64,000 nucleotides of DNA from Taenia hydatigena (taxonomy: Eukaryota; Platyhelminthes; Cestoda; Cyclophyllidea; Taeniidae): the NCBI GenBank assembly GCA_036345935.2, contig JADWOT020001419.1, forward strand, positions 144,983 through 208,982. The letters run 5' to 3'. Positions 1-13,338 of the stretch are shown in pieces (position 1 is the stretch's first letter; every line of letters starts with the position of its first letter). The notes under the pieces are model-generated. The model searched no databases, had not been told where the DNA came from, and worked only from the letters and a program-made list of their open reading frames with translations. The position numbers and the translations under genes are program-made.

Positions 1-3000
1 AAACGCCTCTGTTTCAATTAGCTGCAATGCCTTATGAAGTGCTCGACTTCCCTGATTGGTTCTTATAAGTACTTCATAATTAAATTGAAGCAATCACAAG
101 CGTTTGTTCTGCTCATTGCACCTCTTTTTCCTTTCTCATGTGATAAATCTACCATGTCCAGATCTGAATAATTTTGCAGAAGTCTAAGCAGCAGGCATGA
201 TTCTCCTGATGGGTTTAATTCTTATCAATGACTTTGTTAAACGCAAATTCCTCATGAAGCCTACTTTGGCAGTGCATAAGGCAATGCTAAATAGTTATTG
301 AGGTGTTTACCGTGATTTTATCGTTAGTAGAGCAGGGTATGATTGTAGATAGCAGAATCGCAAGTAATTCTGGGTGGCATCTTACGCATTTAAAAGAGAC
401 CGACGTCTTGAGCTGGCAAAAGATCTCATTGAAAGCGCACGAAAGGGAGCGTTCTACTTGACTTCGTTCAATGCACATCTGTCTCACTGAAACTCGTCAC
501 TGTGTGAAAACATACTTAAGAGGAATCTAAGAGAGGAGCCTGCAGCTTGATATTTATTCCTATGCCGAAGGAGCTTTCCTCCTGCTTCTAAGGTTATGCT
601 TGCATAACCACCTGATGTGGGATGGTTGAGCTTAGATATTACTGCAACATAATGGTAGGGTTTTCCAAAGTGTCGGAATCCATTATGAAGGAAGGCCTAG
701 TTACCGGTCGGCTTTTGCGCTAACTATTTTATTTGCTTTTCTCTAAAGTGTTTCAAATGCGCAGATAGCATCAGTGAAACCCGATGCTCCACAAGGCGTG
801 GTGGCGTTTCCAAACCCATTCGCCTAGTCTCTTTAATGGTGCGCTGAGGAACATGACTCCTGCGAGTATCAGCACAAGCTAATCAGAAAGCGTCATGTCC
901 AATGCCATTCGCCAAATTATTTGAATGGTCGGGCGGGAGGTGTAAATGCTAGTCTCGTGATTTGGCAGCACACCTGTTGCATTTGCAATGCCATCTAGAT
1001 CTTGCTCTTCTACTGGGTAGTAACACTACGCCACATGTGTAGAACGACAACTAGGTAAAATAAACACAGAAGACTTCGTAAGGCAGGGAGAGTTGCAGGC
1101 AATTTTCTCGAATTGCTGGAGACTTTGCTATTTAGGGAGGTATGCACAACTCACTACCTCCTCTTCCATTGCCAATCTCAAGTGCTATAGGTTCTGTCTG
1201 CTCAAGCAATCCGCAATTATGCGAAGCGAGGGTCAAAGCTGAGGCAAAGATAAATGAATAGAAAGCAGAGATAGGGTCTTGGAAAATAGTCTTTTCCTTA
1301 CACCCTTCCTTCCACAAGAACTAGAGGAAAGGTTGTAAGCGGTACGAGATGCTGCAGCGAGTTGTCGGTCAAGGTAAACCTTCCTTTTGGCACGATGTGT
1401 TTAGCTTTTGTTTTGTTAAGGTTTCCTTTCCTTCGTCTCCCAATACTTTATGCGTAGTTAGCATTTGTCTTGTTCACCGCATTGGAACTACCTTCGCTAT
1501 GATTAGCTTATTCATGCTGGCCGCGATTAAGCCATATTGTCGAAAACATATCGCGTTCCTAATTGCAGCATCAGTAAATTCCTCTACTCGCATGCCGACC
1601 TCTCCTGCCTCACCTTCACCTCGTCTGCCTCCTGCTTTCTTTCCTCCTGGATGGAAAGGAGTGTGCGGACAAAATGCAAGTGCGATGTGTTTTATAGGCG
1701 ACATAGCAAAGTTGAAAGATGAGGTAAAGTGAATGAAGTGCACTGATCCTGGCTCGATGTGAACATGCATTTGGAGTCAGACGCCCTACCATCACACCAC
1801 TAAGTTGCCATCGTAGTCTTCGTGCCAACTCGCCAGTACCACCACCATTCAACGCCAATGCCTAATATGTCTGCTCTTCTCCCCTTGCAGCACTGTGATC
1901 TTTGCGGTCGCCTACCTCTACTGGCAGTGGCAGCTGCTGTAGAAGACAAAAGCGGCATTTAGACGGGTATGAGTGATAGAGTAATGGCTCTACTGCCGCA
2001 TTTATCTGTGCAAGTTGTGAGGTGCGATAGTGTGCAGGTGAGAAGGAGAGGTAAGTGAATGGATGAGATGGATTAGCAGGGTAGGAATCTCGCCTCTCAC
2101 ACGCCGTCTCTCATTTATTCCGAGGTACAGCGTGACCCACGACTATAGAAGGTGCTTAACTCCGCCCTCTTATTCTACATAACCTTTAAAATGCAAAGCA
2201 CTGCAGTCTTAATTTACCCTACATCACATGCCAATACTCTTGGACATCAGGCGGAACAAAAGAGAATACCACGCGCCTCGATACATGTGTCGCCGCTTCA
2301 TTTCCACGGATGTCAATGGGGAAGAAGTCGTTGACAGTGGCAATAAGCATGCTGCTAGTACAACGTCTTCCGATGTTTATTTCATTTCTTGACACTGTTG
2401 TCCTACTCGCAAGTTTAGCTTATATTCAATGAAGTTTTAATAACCAGTCGCTTTATTTATTACCTCTGGTATTCTTAACTAAGAAGGCATCTATTTCGAA
2501 GCCACTCCACTGATTATCTAGGTGGAGGCGTCAGTACGTCTCAAAAATTGGATACAGAAGGCTTGATTAATACACTTGACGATACAAGCTTAAGGAAATT
2601 CAGCAGCAGATGGCTGCCTAGACAATGCTTTGAAATCCTAATTAAGAAATTAGGATTTGTGATCGCTCTGCTTCAAATTTGTCTAAAATGTGGGTGCAGA
2701 TGAACTCCACATCAGTGCCATCTTCTCATGGCCTCTTCCCTCTTTTTACAATTTTGGGGCCACAAACTTATCCATGGATCGAAATAACCTATGAAAATAC
2801 AAAGCACTTACTTCCTAATCCTTCATTGAAAAAGCACAATGTGAATAATCTTGCAGAAGCCTAGTTTGGCAGCATCGACGGTGTAAATGAATGGATGCTT
2901 GGGAGAAGGGAACGCGGCGTCGACACATCATTGCACTACCTCTATTCTCTTGGTGAACTATCATTATGGTGAGAATGCCTTAATCAAGAGTGACAACTCT

Positions 3001-6000
3001 GGTAAGGTCGAATGCTAGAATAAAGGTAAATGATAAGCCATATTTTTGACAGATAAAGTGCTCGATTAATCGCCCGACTTTCTTTCCTTCACCTTAGAGT
3101 CCACAACACACTGCTGCACAATTTCACTTCAACATGCTGTGCCACTTCCCTGACCGACTTTCATGCATCTACCTTCCTTCGCATCGATCTGACAGACCCA
3201 CTGGCGATTGTGACTGCAACCCGTTAACTACTTCACTCTTCGCCACTTAAGGCCTGTCATCATATTTTAGAAATTGAACGGATGCGTAAATACTACCTCG
3301 CTTAATCAAACCGCTGACAAAATAGCTCACCATCTCAAACTGCTTAGGAATGGTTCACGAGTACTCTAACAAAATTCAAGAGCTCTACGTTTACGAAATG
3401 CAAGGCATGCGCAAACTGTGGCAATTCCAGCATGTCCATTGCACTCCACATATGCTGTGCAACGCATCTACATTCAGATGTTCCATCGACCAAGCATCCA
3501 ACACATAAATGGACAACATGGCAAAAATACGGCTGAGACATCATGCTGGTAGCCTCTAAAGACTGGTCATTTGGGTCAATAAAAAGGGACTAGCCAAATC
3601 ATAATTCGCCGTGGCTTGGGAAAAGTGTGGGAGTTACGCCTTTTAAAATCACCCTCATTTTACAGTTGCAAACGCTTGAAGCTGGACAAACTGCGTACAT
3701 ACACGTTGGCACGTGGATACTTGGGGCAACAAAGGCAGTTGATGAAATTGTTGGAATGAGTCGGTCACATTCACTGGCTTGTGCCTGTCGTACACGTGGC
3801 AGACCTGAGTGCAAATGACACGCGATTAGTCTTCCCATCCTCAACTTTTATACTCCAGAACTGATAAAATGATTAGATAGAGTCATAATTTATCTGCGCA
3901 TTATTGAACACGGTGCAAAAAACAGAGTTCATATTCCTCACATCAAAAATTGATGAAAACTACTCTGTAAATCGATTTGCATTCACTTGTCGCCTCAGTT
4001 CTAATGGCTGCAGTGAAGTAGACTTTCCAGATTATCCCCATTCAGGCGGCTTACACACCTGGAAAATTCGCACCACCAATGCAAATGTGAGTCAGCTTTA
4101 GCCCACGAGTTTCAATGAGGTCTACTCAATGTGAGGGCATAAACACCTAGTTGGACGGAGCATTTCAAGCATGTAGCTGCATAATGGTATGCGTTCATCA
4201 TGGTTAACAAGCTTAGATTAACCGATTTTATTAAATCCTACCGTTAGATCATACTCTTTTATGCGATCGCTACCTAGCAGCTAAAAGTGATTTAGTTGAT
4301 CAGTTTCACCCATTAGCATTCACCAGCCTTTAGCAGCCTCGTCAGCATGAATGCATTGGCACGATCATCATACCGTTTCTCCGAATTTTACAAATAACAT
4401 TGACGACTTGGAACATTTTGAGGCTCTTGCTAACAATTTTCAACTTTGTCTTCCTTTTATGAGAAAAACGCTAACTGAGCATTTAATGTTTAGCACCTAC
4501 ATTCCTCAGGTTGCATGCTCAAAATACTGGATTGGACAGGCCAAAAGTTTTCCTTCTATTTTTAGAGATTTGATTTCGTCTTCTCATGCTTCTGCCCAGC
4601 TATCGCCGGTGATCTCACTATGATAGCACACGCTATTGCCGCGAGGCTAATTATTTTTAAATTAGATGCTAGTAAAGCTTGATTCGCAAAGCTTCTTATG
4701 CTCGCTTTATGCATTCTCATCTCAAGGTATGATTTTTTGCCATTCGGCAGAAGGGCATATGTTCCACATGGATTTCCACAGACAAGATGCAAGTGAGTAA
4801 CAGCTCTCATCAAGACGACAATATCCCCTGATAAATTAAATGAAAGCCAAATCGGATTTGTTTCGTATGGATGTTTATGGGGTGATTTGCAACGATTTGT
4901 AGGCAACACATTTGCAAATTTGAAAATTATCCCATTGAAATTCCTCACAATGTGTAGCATATTGACAACCATAAGGCGGATTTATTAGACCTGCATAGCT
5001 GCCATGTTTTCATTTTCATTGAGCCCTATTAGTAGGCTCCTACATGTTCGGCGAATTTTGACAGGCTAAGACGATGAGACTCGCGCTGGAGTAGCTAATG
5101 CATTTGTTGGAAGAGATGAGTAGACATGGAAAAGGGAGCAAATTGAGAGCACAAAGCCAAGTAGGAACAATAATAAACTATTAATGTTTTGTTACGGGAT
5201 AAAATATTGAATATATTTAATCAGTTTTCCTCCTACTTACTACTTTAGCTTAGGCTAAATTACATGTTTCCGGGCCCGTTTGTGTGCTCGTTTTACAGCA
5301 GTAGTCTGCAAGTTGCTGATTAGAAGCATGGTGCCGGGTTATCATATGCGCGCGATGTGGGCAATCAGTCAAAGGTGCGGTCCTGTGATGGCTATTTGAA
5401 TGGGATTTGACTTTTTCACGGACTGATGGGAGTACAGATTTGAGTTAAGGCCATTGATGTTGGAAAACGTAGCTTCACTTTCCAGTATCACCATTTAAGG
5501 GATGGCGCTGGTAAATTGTATCTTCCGTGACTTCGAGTGAGTGCGAGAAGCCTGCCATGGTGACTCCCTATTTGTATCTTTCTGTTTCAAAAGCAAAATT
5601 GCTTGCCAACTCCATGGCTTAGATGCTTCGGAATTTGCATATTGTTGGCAGTGTGGCATCCAAGATTTACGAGGAGGGAAAGAGGAAGAAGAGGAGAGGA
5701 GGTTTATTGGGATTATCAGTGTACACCAATGTGATAACAAGTGACCATTTTTGAGGGTAAATGCCTGGTCAAGTGTTGGCTTGGGGTCAGGAATGCCTCG
5801 GAAAAAGGGGATGACCCTGTTTGCATTGAATGCGTTACTGTTTCGCATCCTTCTGTGGCCCTCGATTTCAGATATCCTACCACTCCGACAGCGGTGAATT
5901 GCAATGCAACACATAACCTTTTAGTGTCCCAACGGCTTCATTTCAACGATTTTGACTTCGTGGTACGTTCACTGATTTCATGCGACCATGGGGTATTGGT

Positions 6001-6370
6001 GGATGCAGCTGTTTTTGACTCGATTTTACAGCATATGGCGGTAATAAAAATTGACCATTTGTGAGAGTTTTGATGAGAGAGAAAGAGGTTCCGTTGACCT
6101 ATTATGGGACAATTACCCTTTATGTGGTTAATTGAGGTAGTAAAGTGAATGGAGAATTAGGTAATGTGTACAGGCAGATAATGCAAATTTAAGTGTGGTT
6201 CGCCTCAAAGTGAATTCAGACAAAATGTTAAGCGTCCGCTTAGTTGACAGATAAAATCCGGTGAGAATATTCGCTCCGTCACAACCCTCGAGATGCGGTT
6301 GTTGCAACCTATTTGAAAGGAGGGTAGCATTCCTCTCCGGAAAACAGGAGAACATGAGGAATCAAATCAC
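1..6370. other. No confident gene, 5' flank
   Basis: I see no recognisable protein, RNA gene or tandem array here. Open frames are short and do not resemble known families. The longest (about 136 codons on the minus strand at 4,562-4,972 and 139 codons on the minus strand at 5,495-5,914) are within what chance gives at this base composition. The one thing worth noting is a possible terminal exon at 1,891-1,942, listed separately. Confidence 0.5.
1891..1942 (+). CDS. Possible terminal exon, hydrophobic C-terminus
   Basis: A strong pyrimidine tract and acceptor (CTTCTCCCCTTGCAG) ends at 1,890. In one frame the next 16 codons encode a hydrophobic, aromatic tail (TVIFAVAYLYWQWQLL) that stops at TAG 1,940-1,942. 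This could be the last exon of a small membrane protein. An ATG at 1,349 followed after eight codons by CAAG and GTAAAC could be a first exon, but its phase does not fit a direct join, so an intermediate exon or another model would be needed. I do not recognise the peptide. It could be chance. Confidence 0.2.
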
Positions 6371-6383
6371 GTGCATTCAGTAT

Positions 6384-6716
6384 GTGACTCTGAAGTACTG
6401 ACAAGTAAGGCTACAAAGAAAGCGTCGAAGGTAAAGGCGCCGAAGATGGACAAGGCTAAGAAGAGGAGGCGAAAGGACAGCTACGCCATCTACATCTACA
6501 AAGCGTTGCACCAGGGCATCAGGCACGAGCATCTCGTCGAAGGCGTTGCAGGTCCCTATCTACTTCGTGAACGACATCTTCGAGGGGATCGTCACCAAGT
6601 CGAGTCGGTTGGCGCACTACAACAAGAAATCAACAGTCACGATCACAAAGGTTCAGACTGCTGTGTGCCTGATGCTACCCGGCGAGTTGGCTGTGACCAT
6701 GTGCACCGGCTTTTAG
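6384..6716 (+). pseudogene. H2B: Histone H2B pseudogene
   Basis: The conceptual product follows core histone H2B almost end to end: a lysine-rich N-terminal tail (KATKKASK...[15 protein letters not shown]), then, after a shift of frame, the histone-fold segments [23 protein letters not shown] and LPGELA. H2B packages DNA in the nucleosome as a dimer with H2A. This copy is dead. The expected start codon is GTG. There is a one-base loss near the start, and two single-base losses just after the first fold helix (around the HQVHPGT equivalent, near 6,507-6,525) change the frame. About ten residues are missing between GELA and the last VTKYTSS-like residues, which here read VTMCTGF before TAG. The histone family assignment is secure by eye. 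A degenerate H2A lies about 740 bp downstream on the other strand. Confidence 0.92.
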
Positions 6717-7454
6717 TAGATGAGATGGATGTGGAGTGCAGTGCGTGAGTATGTGTATCCTACGGCCCTGTTGAGGACTACGTGGGCTAGCGGTGAAGGG
6801 TGAAGAGAGGGAGGAGGGAGGATGCGTGGGCATTGCGCTGCAGAGCGTTAAGAAGGGGGATAGGTAAAAGCGGCTGTCTCATAAACACAGCCTTGTGATT
6901 GGCGTCTAATGCATACTTTGTTGAATGAAAGCGGATGACGGGCGTAGACATTAACGGAGTAAAGAACATCAGCAGTCCTCTTTAAACCATCAGTTAGTGG
7001 CACGTTTCTTTCATTCATTCCGTTTCTTCACGCATTCAAATTCTTCCCTTCCAGCCGGCTCGATCATAAGCCACCACCTCCTACCCATTCTTGCGCACCA
7101 ACTCCTTCCACCTACCTACGTAGCCCTCTCAGTCTGAGCAGACGCACGTCATCACAGACCACCACCGCTGCCAAACTCTTGTGCCATGACGATTTAATTT
7201 ACTGCTGGTCAACCATAGCAACGTGCCAGCTTCGTCATTCTAAGTGTCATAGCCCCATCGCTGCACTCTGCAGCCTATACGCCCAAGACAGTAAGGCAGA
7301 CCATCACTAAACTGACAGCCGTTCGACCAGCACATCTTGTAGTCAACAATCCGCCTTTCGGTGGCCCTCAAGACACCCGTTATCACATTCATAGTTGCAG
7401 ACTCAGTCAATCGGTCTGCCTGTAAGGATGCACCTGATCGGCCTATTCCTTGAT
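6717..7454. other. Spacer between H2B and H2A remnants
   Basis: No intact gene. At 6,872-6,892 a 6-bp stem (GGCTGT/ACAGCC) encloses a 9-base loop. It is in the right general place for the histone mRNA 3' stem-loop, but the loop is too long and lies about 155 bases past the H2B stop, so I do not call it as one. The minus strand near 7,300-7,400 has faint likeness to the C-terminal half of H4, too weak to claim. Confidence 0.4.
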
Positions 7455-7680
7455 GCCCATCGGCTTCTCGTCTTTTTCGGCAGCAGTACCGCCTGCATGT
7501 TAAGCAGCACACCATCCTGCACGACCGTCACACCGTCCAACAACTTGTTTAACTTCCCGTCGTTCGAATGGCCAACTGCATTTGACGGGGTGTGATGTGC
7601 GTTTTCTTGTTGTCGTATGCCGCAATACCCGCCAGCTCAACCACCTCGACAGCCAAGTACTCGAGCACAGCAGCTAAGTC
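7455..7680 (-). pseudogene. H2A: Histone H2A pseudogene, 5'-truncated
   Basis: The minus strand encodes the C-terminal two thirds of histone H2[18 protein letters not shown], then [13 protein letters not shown] and MQLAIR, then (after a one-base deletion near 7,570 that shifts the frame) [13 protein letters not shown] and QAVLLPKK. The homology starts abruptly at about 7,680, just before the LAAVLEYLA segment, so the N-terminal tail and first helix are missing and unrelated DNA replaces them. The conserved acidic-patch region is altered (RTTG where NDEEL is usual) because of the frameshift. Together with the H2B remnant it marks a former histone cluster or dispersed histone pseudogenes. The two lie tail to tail, whereas H2A and H2B are most often divergent. 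Confidence 0.9.
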
Positions 7681-10590
7681 TAATTATGCTTTTTGTGAAT
7701 ACGAGAAAATGGTTCCTTGTTCAAAAGAGGACCTATGCGCATTACTTCGGTATTACCCTCTCAATATTCGCCCCTTATATCTCCCTCCAGAATATTGGAC
7801 TAGTCTTAGTCGAATCTTGTGTGGTTAATAAGGTGAGTGGTCTATTCATTCGCCAGTGTAAAAAACGTATTGGATGAATGGCTCGGCGCATCCGTTGCAG
7901 TCTGTAGAATAACTCCCATTCACAATCTAGTTTGCTCATTCAGACCTAACGTGCTACACTGGATTTCACAAGGCGGCTTAGAACACCTCAATTTATCCGG
8001 CTCTATTCTTTAATGACCCATTGTATGAGAGGTTATACGAATTCGATGCACATCATTATGTAAGATGGGGTTCTTAATTGCGTAAGGGAAACGGGATTCA
8101 ATTAAGCAGATTTTTTGTTTATGACGAATGCTATGCTTATTTTTCCGCTCGTGTAAAAGGCTCGATTTTTAGGAGAATGGCAGGAAGAGATGAATTGAAG
8201 AGCATGCGATCTGCCAATTCAACTGGAACGAAACCGTCGGTTGCATGAAAGGAAAATCTTCAAGCAAACAGACAATTGGAGCGTGGTCAACTTATGGTAA
8301 CGTTTATCTTGCATAAGTTAAGTGAGCGAAAGCATCTTTTAGGAAACATATACCTTCACAAGAATTTGCCCACCTAAAAACACTACGCCCATGCATTAAA
8401 TGTTATTTTATGAAGTTTACCTAGTAAGGAAGGCTTTGAACACATAAGTGCCTAGAATGCGATACAGCATTGCCTAACCGTAAGAGACATGGATCATACC
8501 TGCAGTAGAGATAGAGGTATTTACTGTTGTATTCGAAGTAGAGGTTATGCCTGGGAAGAATGGATAAGAGACATCGCCGTCACGTTCTATCTGGAGGTAC
8601 AACTGGATGACGTGTGAAGAGAATTCAAAAAATTGTTAAATATGGTATCATGTATATGTGCAGTGGTAAGTTTTATCCAAAAATTATTTATGAATCATGG
8701 TCATGTGATTCTCTATTTTGAATAACATGTGTCACGAGTCATTTATAAACAAAATAAATGCATATGATGTATGCGATCTCCAAGACATAAGTCAGCGTCA
8801 ATTCGTGTTTTTGAAAAGCAAAGAGATTTTTCAGTCAATTAACTCCCTCATCATTTTAAAGGCTACTGCCAGTAACCACATTTTTCCTCGATAAGATATT
8901 ACACACTTCACCTCATCAAGATCCCATGATTTTGGCGAAATTGGAACCCGTCCTGTAAAATAGCACTAGCTTATCCGAATTACTCTGGATTAATTATTGA
9001 AAATGATAATGCGGATCTTGAACTCCACTATAGTGTGTCTCTTCTGGCTTGAGCATAAAATTGCCGAGCATAGCTATTCATCGAACAGTTCAGAGCCAGA
9101 ATTCCGGCTTTGCCATTGCCTCACATTCAACTAAGGTAAGAATGAATTGCATTTTATGGCTTCTAATCAAGTCTTTGTGCATAAATTAACAATGGTTTTT
9201 TTGCTAGACTATCTAACTTCACCAATTACGCCAAAGAGTTTAATCATTAATGCGCAGTAAAAATTGCTACAATGCCCACATCCGTAAACTACGTTTCAAA
9301 TAACTAGTCAAGTTATTTAACAGTCACAGAGTTGTTGCTAGAGACAAGGAATGAAAAGGAGTTAACAACAGAGGAGTTGCCTACTTTGTTTCACCTGAAT
9401 AGAAAAGATTAATTGACGCTAGGTTTTAACTGGTGGTGTCGACCGCTTCATGCACAGGACAGTAAACTTGTAAACCTAGCGAATTAGCCATATTGCAATG
9501 CACCCAATGTTTTTCTCGTTTCGATTTTAAAACATTTATAATAAGAACTCGACGGTTGACTTACTACCGTAGTACACATTCAGGTCTCCGGTAAAACAAC
9601 GTTTCGGGTCAAGCAGTTGAGCATGGAGTGTGTTGTAACGAAAAAGGGGAGAAAGCGCGGGTGTTAATTGCGCCATGACTTTTAATTCGATCTGGAATTA
9701 ATTAAAGCTGTGTATCAAATGTTACCTTACTTACGTGATCGTGAAGCGCAGTTCTTTTGCAAAGCATTAGATAGGATTAACTGCAATGCAATGCTAAGGA
9801 TTTTGATACAATCTGTAATCTACTTTTAGCTTTTACGTACAATAATTCAAGTTCTTACTTAGGGCTAACCCATATTGAAGGAGCCCATTTTGGCAAAGGG
9901 AGCTTAATTAACACAAGTATACAGAGCGACACTGAGTTTGTTTGTTTAGATGCAGAAGCAATGAGAATTACAGCATAGCGCCTTATTTCATTCAGTAATT
10001 GCTTGCAGTTGTTTCCTTATCAACTTATGAAATTAATGTTTAGTCAACAATAAAAGCGCCTAGATTGGCACGAAAAATTGTCAATGCACTTTCCTGTGAC
10101 CAAAAATAATCTAAGCTGACAATAAGATGCATTTTTCAATCTATAAAAGCTTCTAGCAAGGGCATAAAGCAGCATTCCATTCCCTCTCTTTTGATCAAAA
10201 CTCATCAGAAATGAGATTTGGATCCTGCTTCCTTCTGTAATTTGCTTGTGGCAGTTCACGCTTTGAAATCCGGGTGTAGGAATGCGTGACGATTACGTTG
10301 AGGTAAGAAAATTAGAGGAAGCAAGGGCTCAGAGCTCTGTGCATTTCTGCTCAAATTGATCCAAAGCTGATTAGAATTAGGAACCGGCAGCCTGATTCCG
10401 TCTGTGAGAGATAACGACATCTTTTTTTACAATCGGGCAATGTAGGTGTGGATGAGAGAATAATTTATAAGAGCGATCTCCTTAATCGCTTTTGATCCAG
10501 AACCAAACAGTTTTAAGGCTCATAACACAACCGAACACCACGCACATGTATTCGAATTCTACTGCCTTCTACCACTCATCATACTTCCCA
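7681..10590. other. No recognisable feature
   Basis: AT-leaning DNA with many stops in all frames. No tandem array, RNA gene or clear copy of the repeats found elsewhere in the window was seen. Confidence 0.5.
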
Positions 10591-10599
10591 TCTTATCGT

Positions 10600-12010
10600 T
10601 GTTTATACCATCCAGTTCCTCACCAACTTCCCAATCTTGCTTTGCTGTCTACTCACCTTCCTGCTACAATCAAAGACACTAATGCAGATGGTTCTGCTGC
10701 CACTGCTGCCTCCTTGGTGCCTTTTGGTAAAGGTATGAGTTTGGTGACTCGGTTCATTAGTGTGGTATCGAGAGTGCAGACACCTGAGGTGGTGGAGACG
10801 AGTGATCTCAGGAGATGGTGAGAACTGGACCAAAGGTGGTTCATTTGGTCGTTATCTTTGCAAAGAAAGGGTGGAGGACTTCGAGACGTCTGCCTTGTAC
10901 GAATGGCAAGTCTTCTTCTTCCTATTTTAAGTGCTGATCGGATTTAGCTTAAGCTATCTGACTGTTTATAGTCACTGATATTTCGTTACAATTTTTGTTT
11001 TGTTTACATCTTCAAGCTAGCCAAAAGACGCTGAAGACTCATTAGTTGGCTATCGATTATTTGAGAACCTTACTTTCCAATTGCTAACATTATGCGCCAT
11101 GAATTATAACACGGCACCTGAAGGACCACCCTCTGGATGTTAATCTTCCACAAAGGTGATCCATATTTGCTAAGATTTCACAATGTCAAGACTGCTGTCT
11201 GATTGTTGAATACGAGCGATTGTGCTCTTCTACAAACTTGTGTTAATACAACCCAGCCAAACGACTCATATTGTATGGGATTCCCAGCTCTCAGCTGGAC
11301 ATTTTGAGTGGCATTCGTTTCAATTTCGCGACGTTATCACCATACGACCTACTACTATAGATTCCTTTCTTTTTGTTAACTTTATAACGGATATAAATAA
11401 CTAGCATTTAGTAATATTTTGCAGCCTAGTACCTGAGCCTTTGCTTCTGTCAAGTCGCATAAAGCTCGATAATACAACAATGGTATGAACAGTCACTTGT
11501 AAAGACTTGAAAACACACTCAGTAGTATCAATACGGTAATCATTGGCTAAAACTGAATGAAATTTAACATTGATTCAAAACTAAGTTGAAAGCCAGCTTT
11601 TTGTCTGGTCTATGTACGGTATTTGGTAACGGCGCAACGGACAGTAGTAAAGCGTACCCCTTGTGACTAAATGGCAAAAGAAGTTTAATTTTGGCGATTT
11701 TAGATCAGTTAAAGGACCTTACATTTAAACAGTTGCTCGTATCAAATAAACTCGAAACACGCATTTGTTTAGTTCACCTTAATCTGGATCAATGTGTCAA
11801 GGGTAGCCAAAAGCAATGCGTAGAGTAAGTAGTGATGCAGCAGTTGGTTCACCCCTTCCTCAGCATTTAGGCAAATGCGATGAGGTTGGGCCGCATAACT
11901 TCCGATCAGATGCCACGTAATAGTGTGCGACAGACAGGAGGACTTGAAATTCATGAACAATTTATCCCCACATCTCCTGCTTACGCGTGTGCGTATTTTT
12001 CTAAATGGCC
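10600..12010 (+). repeat. Dispersed repeat A/B, copy 1
   Basis: This stretch aligns by eye with 42,490-43,790 on the same strand and with 27,130-28,790 on the opposite strand. Landmarks are a segment near 10,665-10,810 (related to the EIEGTNA/AMNLV peptide of the other copies), a conserved block near 11,160-11,240 (TTTGCTAAGATTT, then GACTGCTG), and near 11,780-11,880 a block matching 27,240-27,320 reversed (GATGCAGCAGTTGGTT against GGTGCAACAGTTGATT). It is old, with many small insertions and deletions. No terminal repeats or transposase were found, so its class is unknown. The 5' exon-like part seen at 28.8 and 42.5 kb is not recognisable here. Confidence 0.7.
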
Positions 12011-13338
12011 ATCTGACAGAATAACTCGTGGTCAGATATCACCTGTTTCCACAGTCAATGGGCGAATAAGCGCTTCATTAACGGTTATTACTGAACTGCC
12101 TGCACACTGTTCACCTCACAAGTCTAAAGCACTCCCCGCTCCATATGTAAGAGACTATGCTTTGTGCGGCTGTGTGCGCGTGATCTACTGCAGACGCCGA
12201 TTTTCTTGGTGATTCAGTCACGTACAGAAGACCGACGGAGCTCATAGCTGATATTTATCTGCTTAATAGAAGTTGATGAAATGCGAAAATGTATAGAGAA
12301 GACCTCTCGAAAATAGCAGGGGTTAGTAAAATCATTACTGAATACTTGCCCACTGAGAGAACGATGCGACTTGCCTAAATAATAAGTGACAGTGGCGTCT
12401 TTGTGGTTTTGCAAAGCACGTCAGTAGCATTTCCTACACATTCACTTTTTTCTAATTGGTCAACGATTAATAATCGATTAATTTTTATTAGTCATGCAGC
12501 ATTTCCGTCTCAATCCACTGGTTCTCAGGTGAAAGTTTTGACGTCATCTGGAGGTGTCACAGGCGGGCGCTTCTGCTCCTCCGCATAGGTTGGGTTTGTC
12601 TTTACTTCTCGAATGTCATCTTCTCATCATGCATCAAACAACTTTGTTAAGGCTTTGCGTTTGAGGTCTATTTCATTGGACCATTAAAGTGTGAGGCAGT
12701 AAAAATGCTTTGCTACGACGTTTTGAGCAATATAACGCGCCTTCTCTTTAGCAGTAAGTCAGTAATTTCAGCCAACGTCCAAGAATGTTCTCTCGTTCTG
12801 CATTTTATCAAAGCGATGGCCAATGTGGTTATTCTTTACAAGAGATTAGATTCCTTCATGGCAAATAAGATAAAACCCAAAAGCATAACGTGATCGTTTT
12901 CCTCCCATCCTTATATCATGTCGCTACGTCGTTTTGAATGGTTCGATGCTGAATAGTAGCGCCATTCATCTTAGTTCTCCTAAGGTGATTTTCGATATAG
13001 ACTGAATGCCACTTTTGAATTGGGCATTCAGGAAGGTATTCTTGGTATTTAGAACTATCTATCCCGTTGCTTTTTTGACATCTTCTAAACGCCAAACCTA
13101 ACCGTAGCTCTACCTCACTCATGCACTCAGAAGTGGCGCTACATTAAAGGAGTGGATGGCTTTCCTTGCACTGTCTGCATTTCTAGCCTAATTAAACGTA
13201 AACAGAGGTCTCTAACTTGTCCTCAGAATACCTTTCTTTGGCGAAGGTGGGCCCATTAAGTAGTCTTTGTGATTGTACTTAATTAATTAGTTATTGTAAT
13301 TTCACAAATGCATACTTTGTCCTTTTAAACAGAGGCAA

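Noticed and set aside
4351..4972. Overlapping open frames of 90 (+) and 136 (-) codons
   Set aside because: No recognisable motif, no fitting splice sites, and lengths expected by chance in 64 kb.
6133..6160. let-7-like TGAGGTAGTA (also at 52,513)
   Set aside because: Only ten bases match the mature microRNA and no hairpin partner is present at either place.
6872..6892. Histone mRNA 3' stem-loop
   Set aside because: The stem is 6 bp but the loop is 9 bases instead of 4 and the distance from the H2B stop is too long.
7300..7400. Histone H4-like C-terminal traces on the minus strand (NVI..., GGTGTCTTGAGG)
   Set aside because: Only short patches match, in inconsistent registers; insufficient next to the clear H2A and H2B matches.
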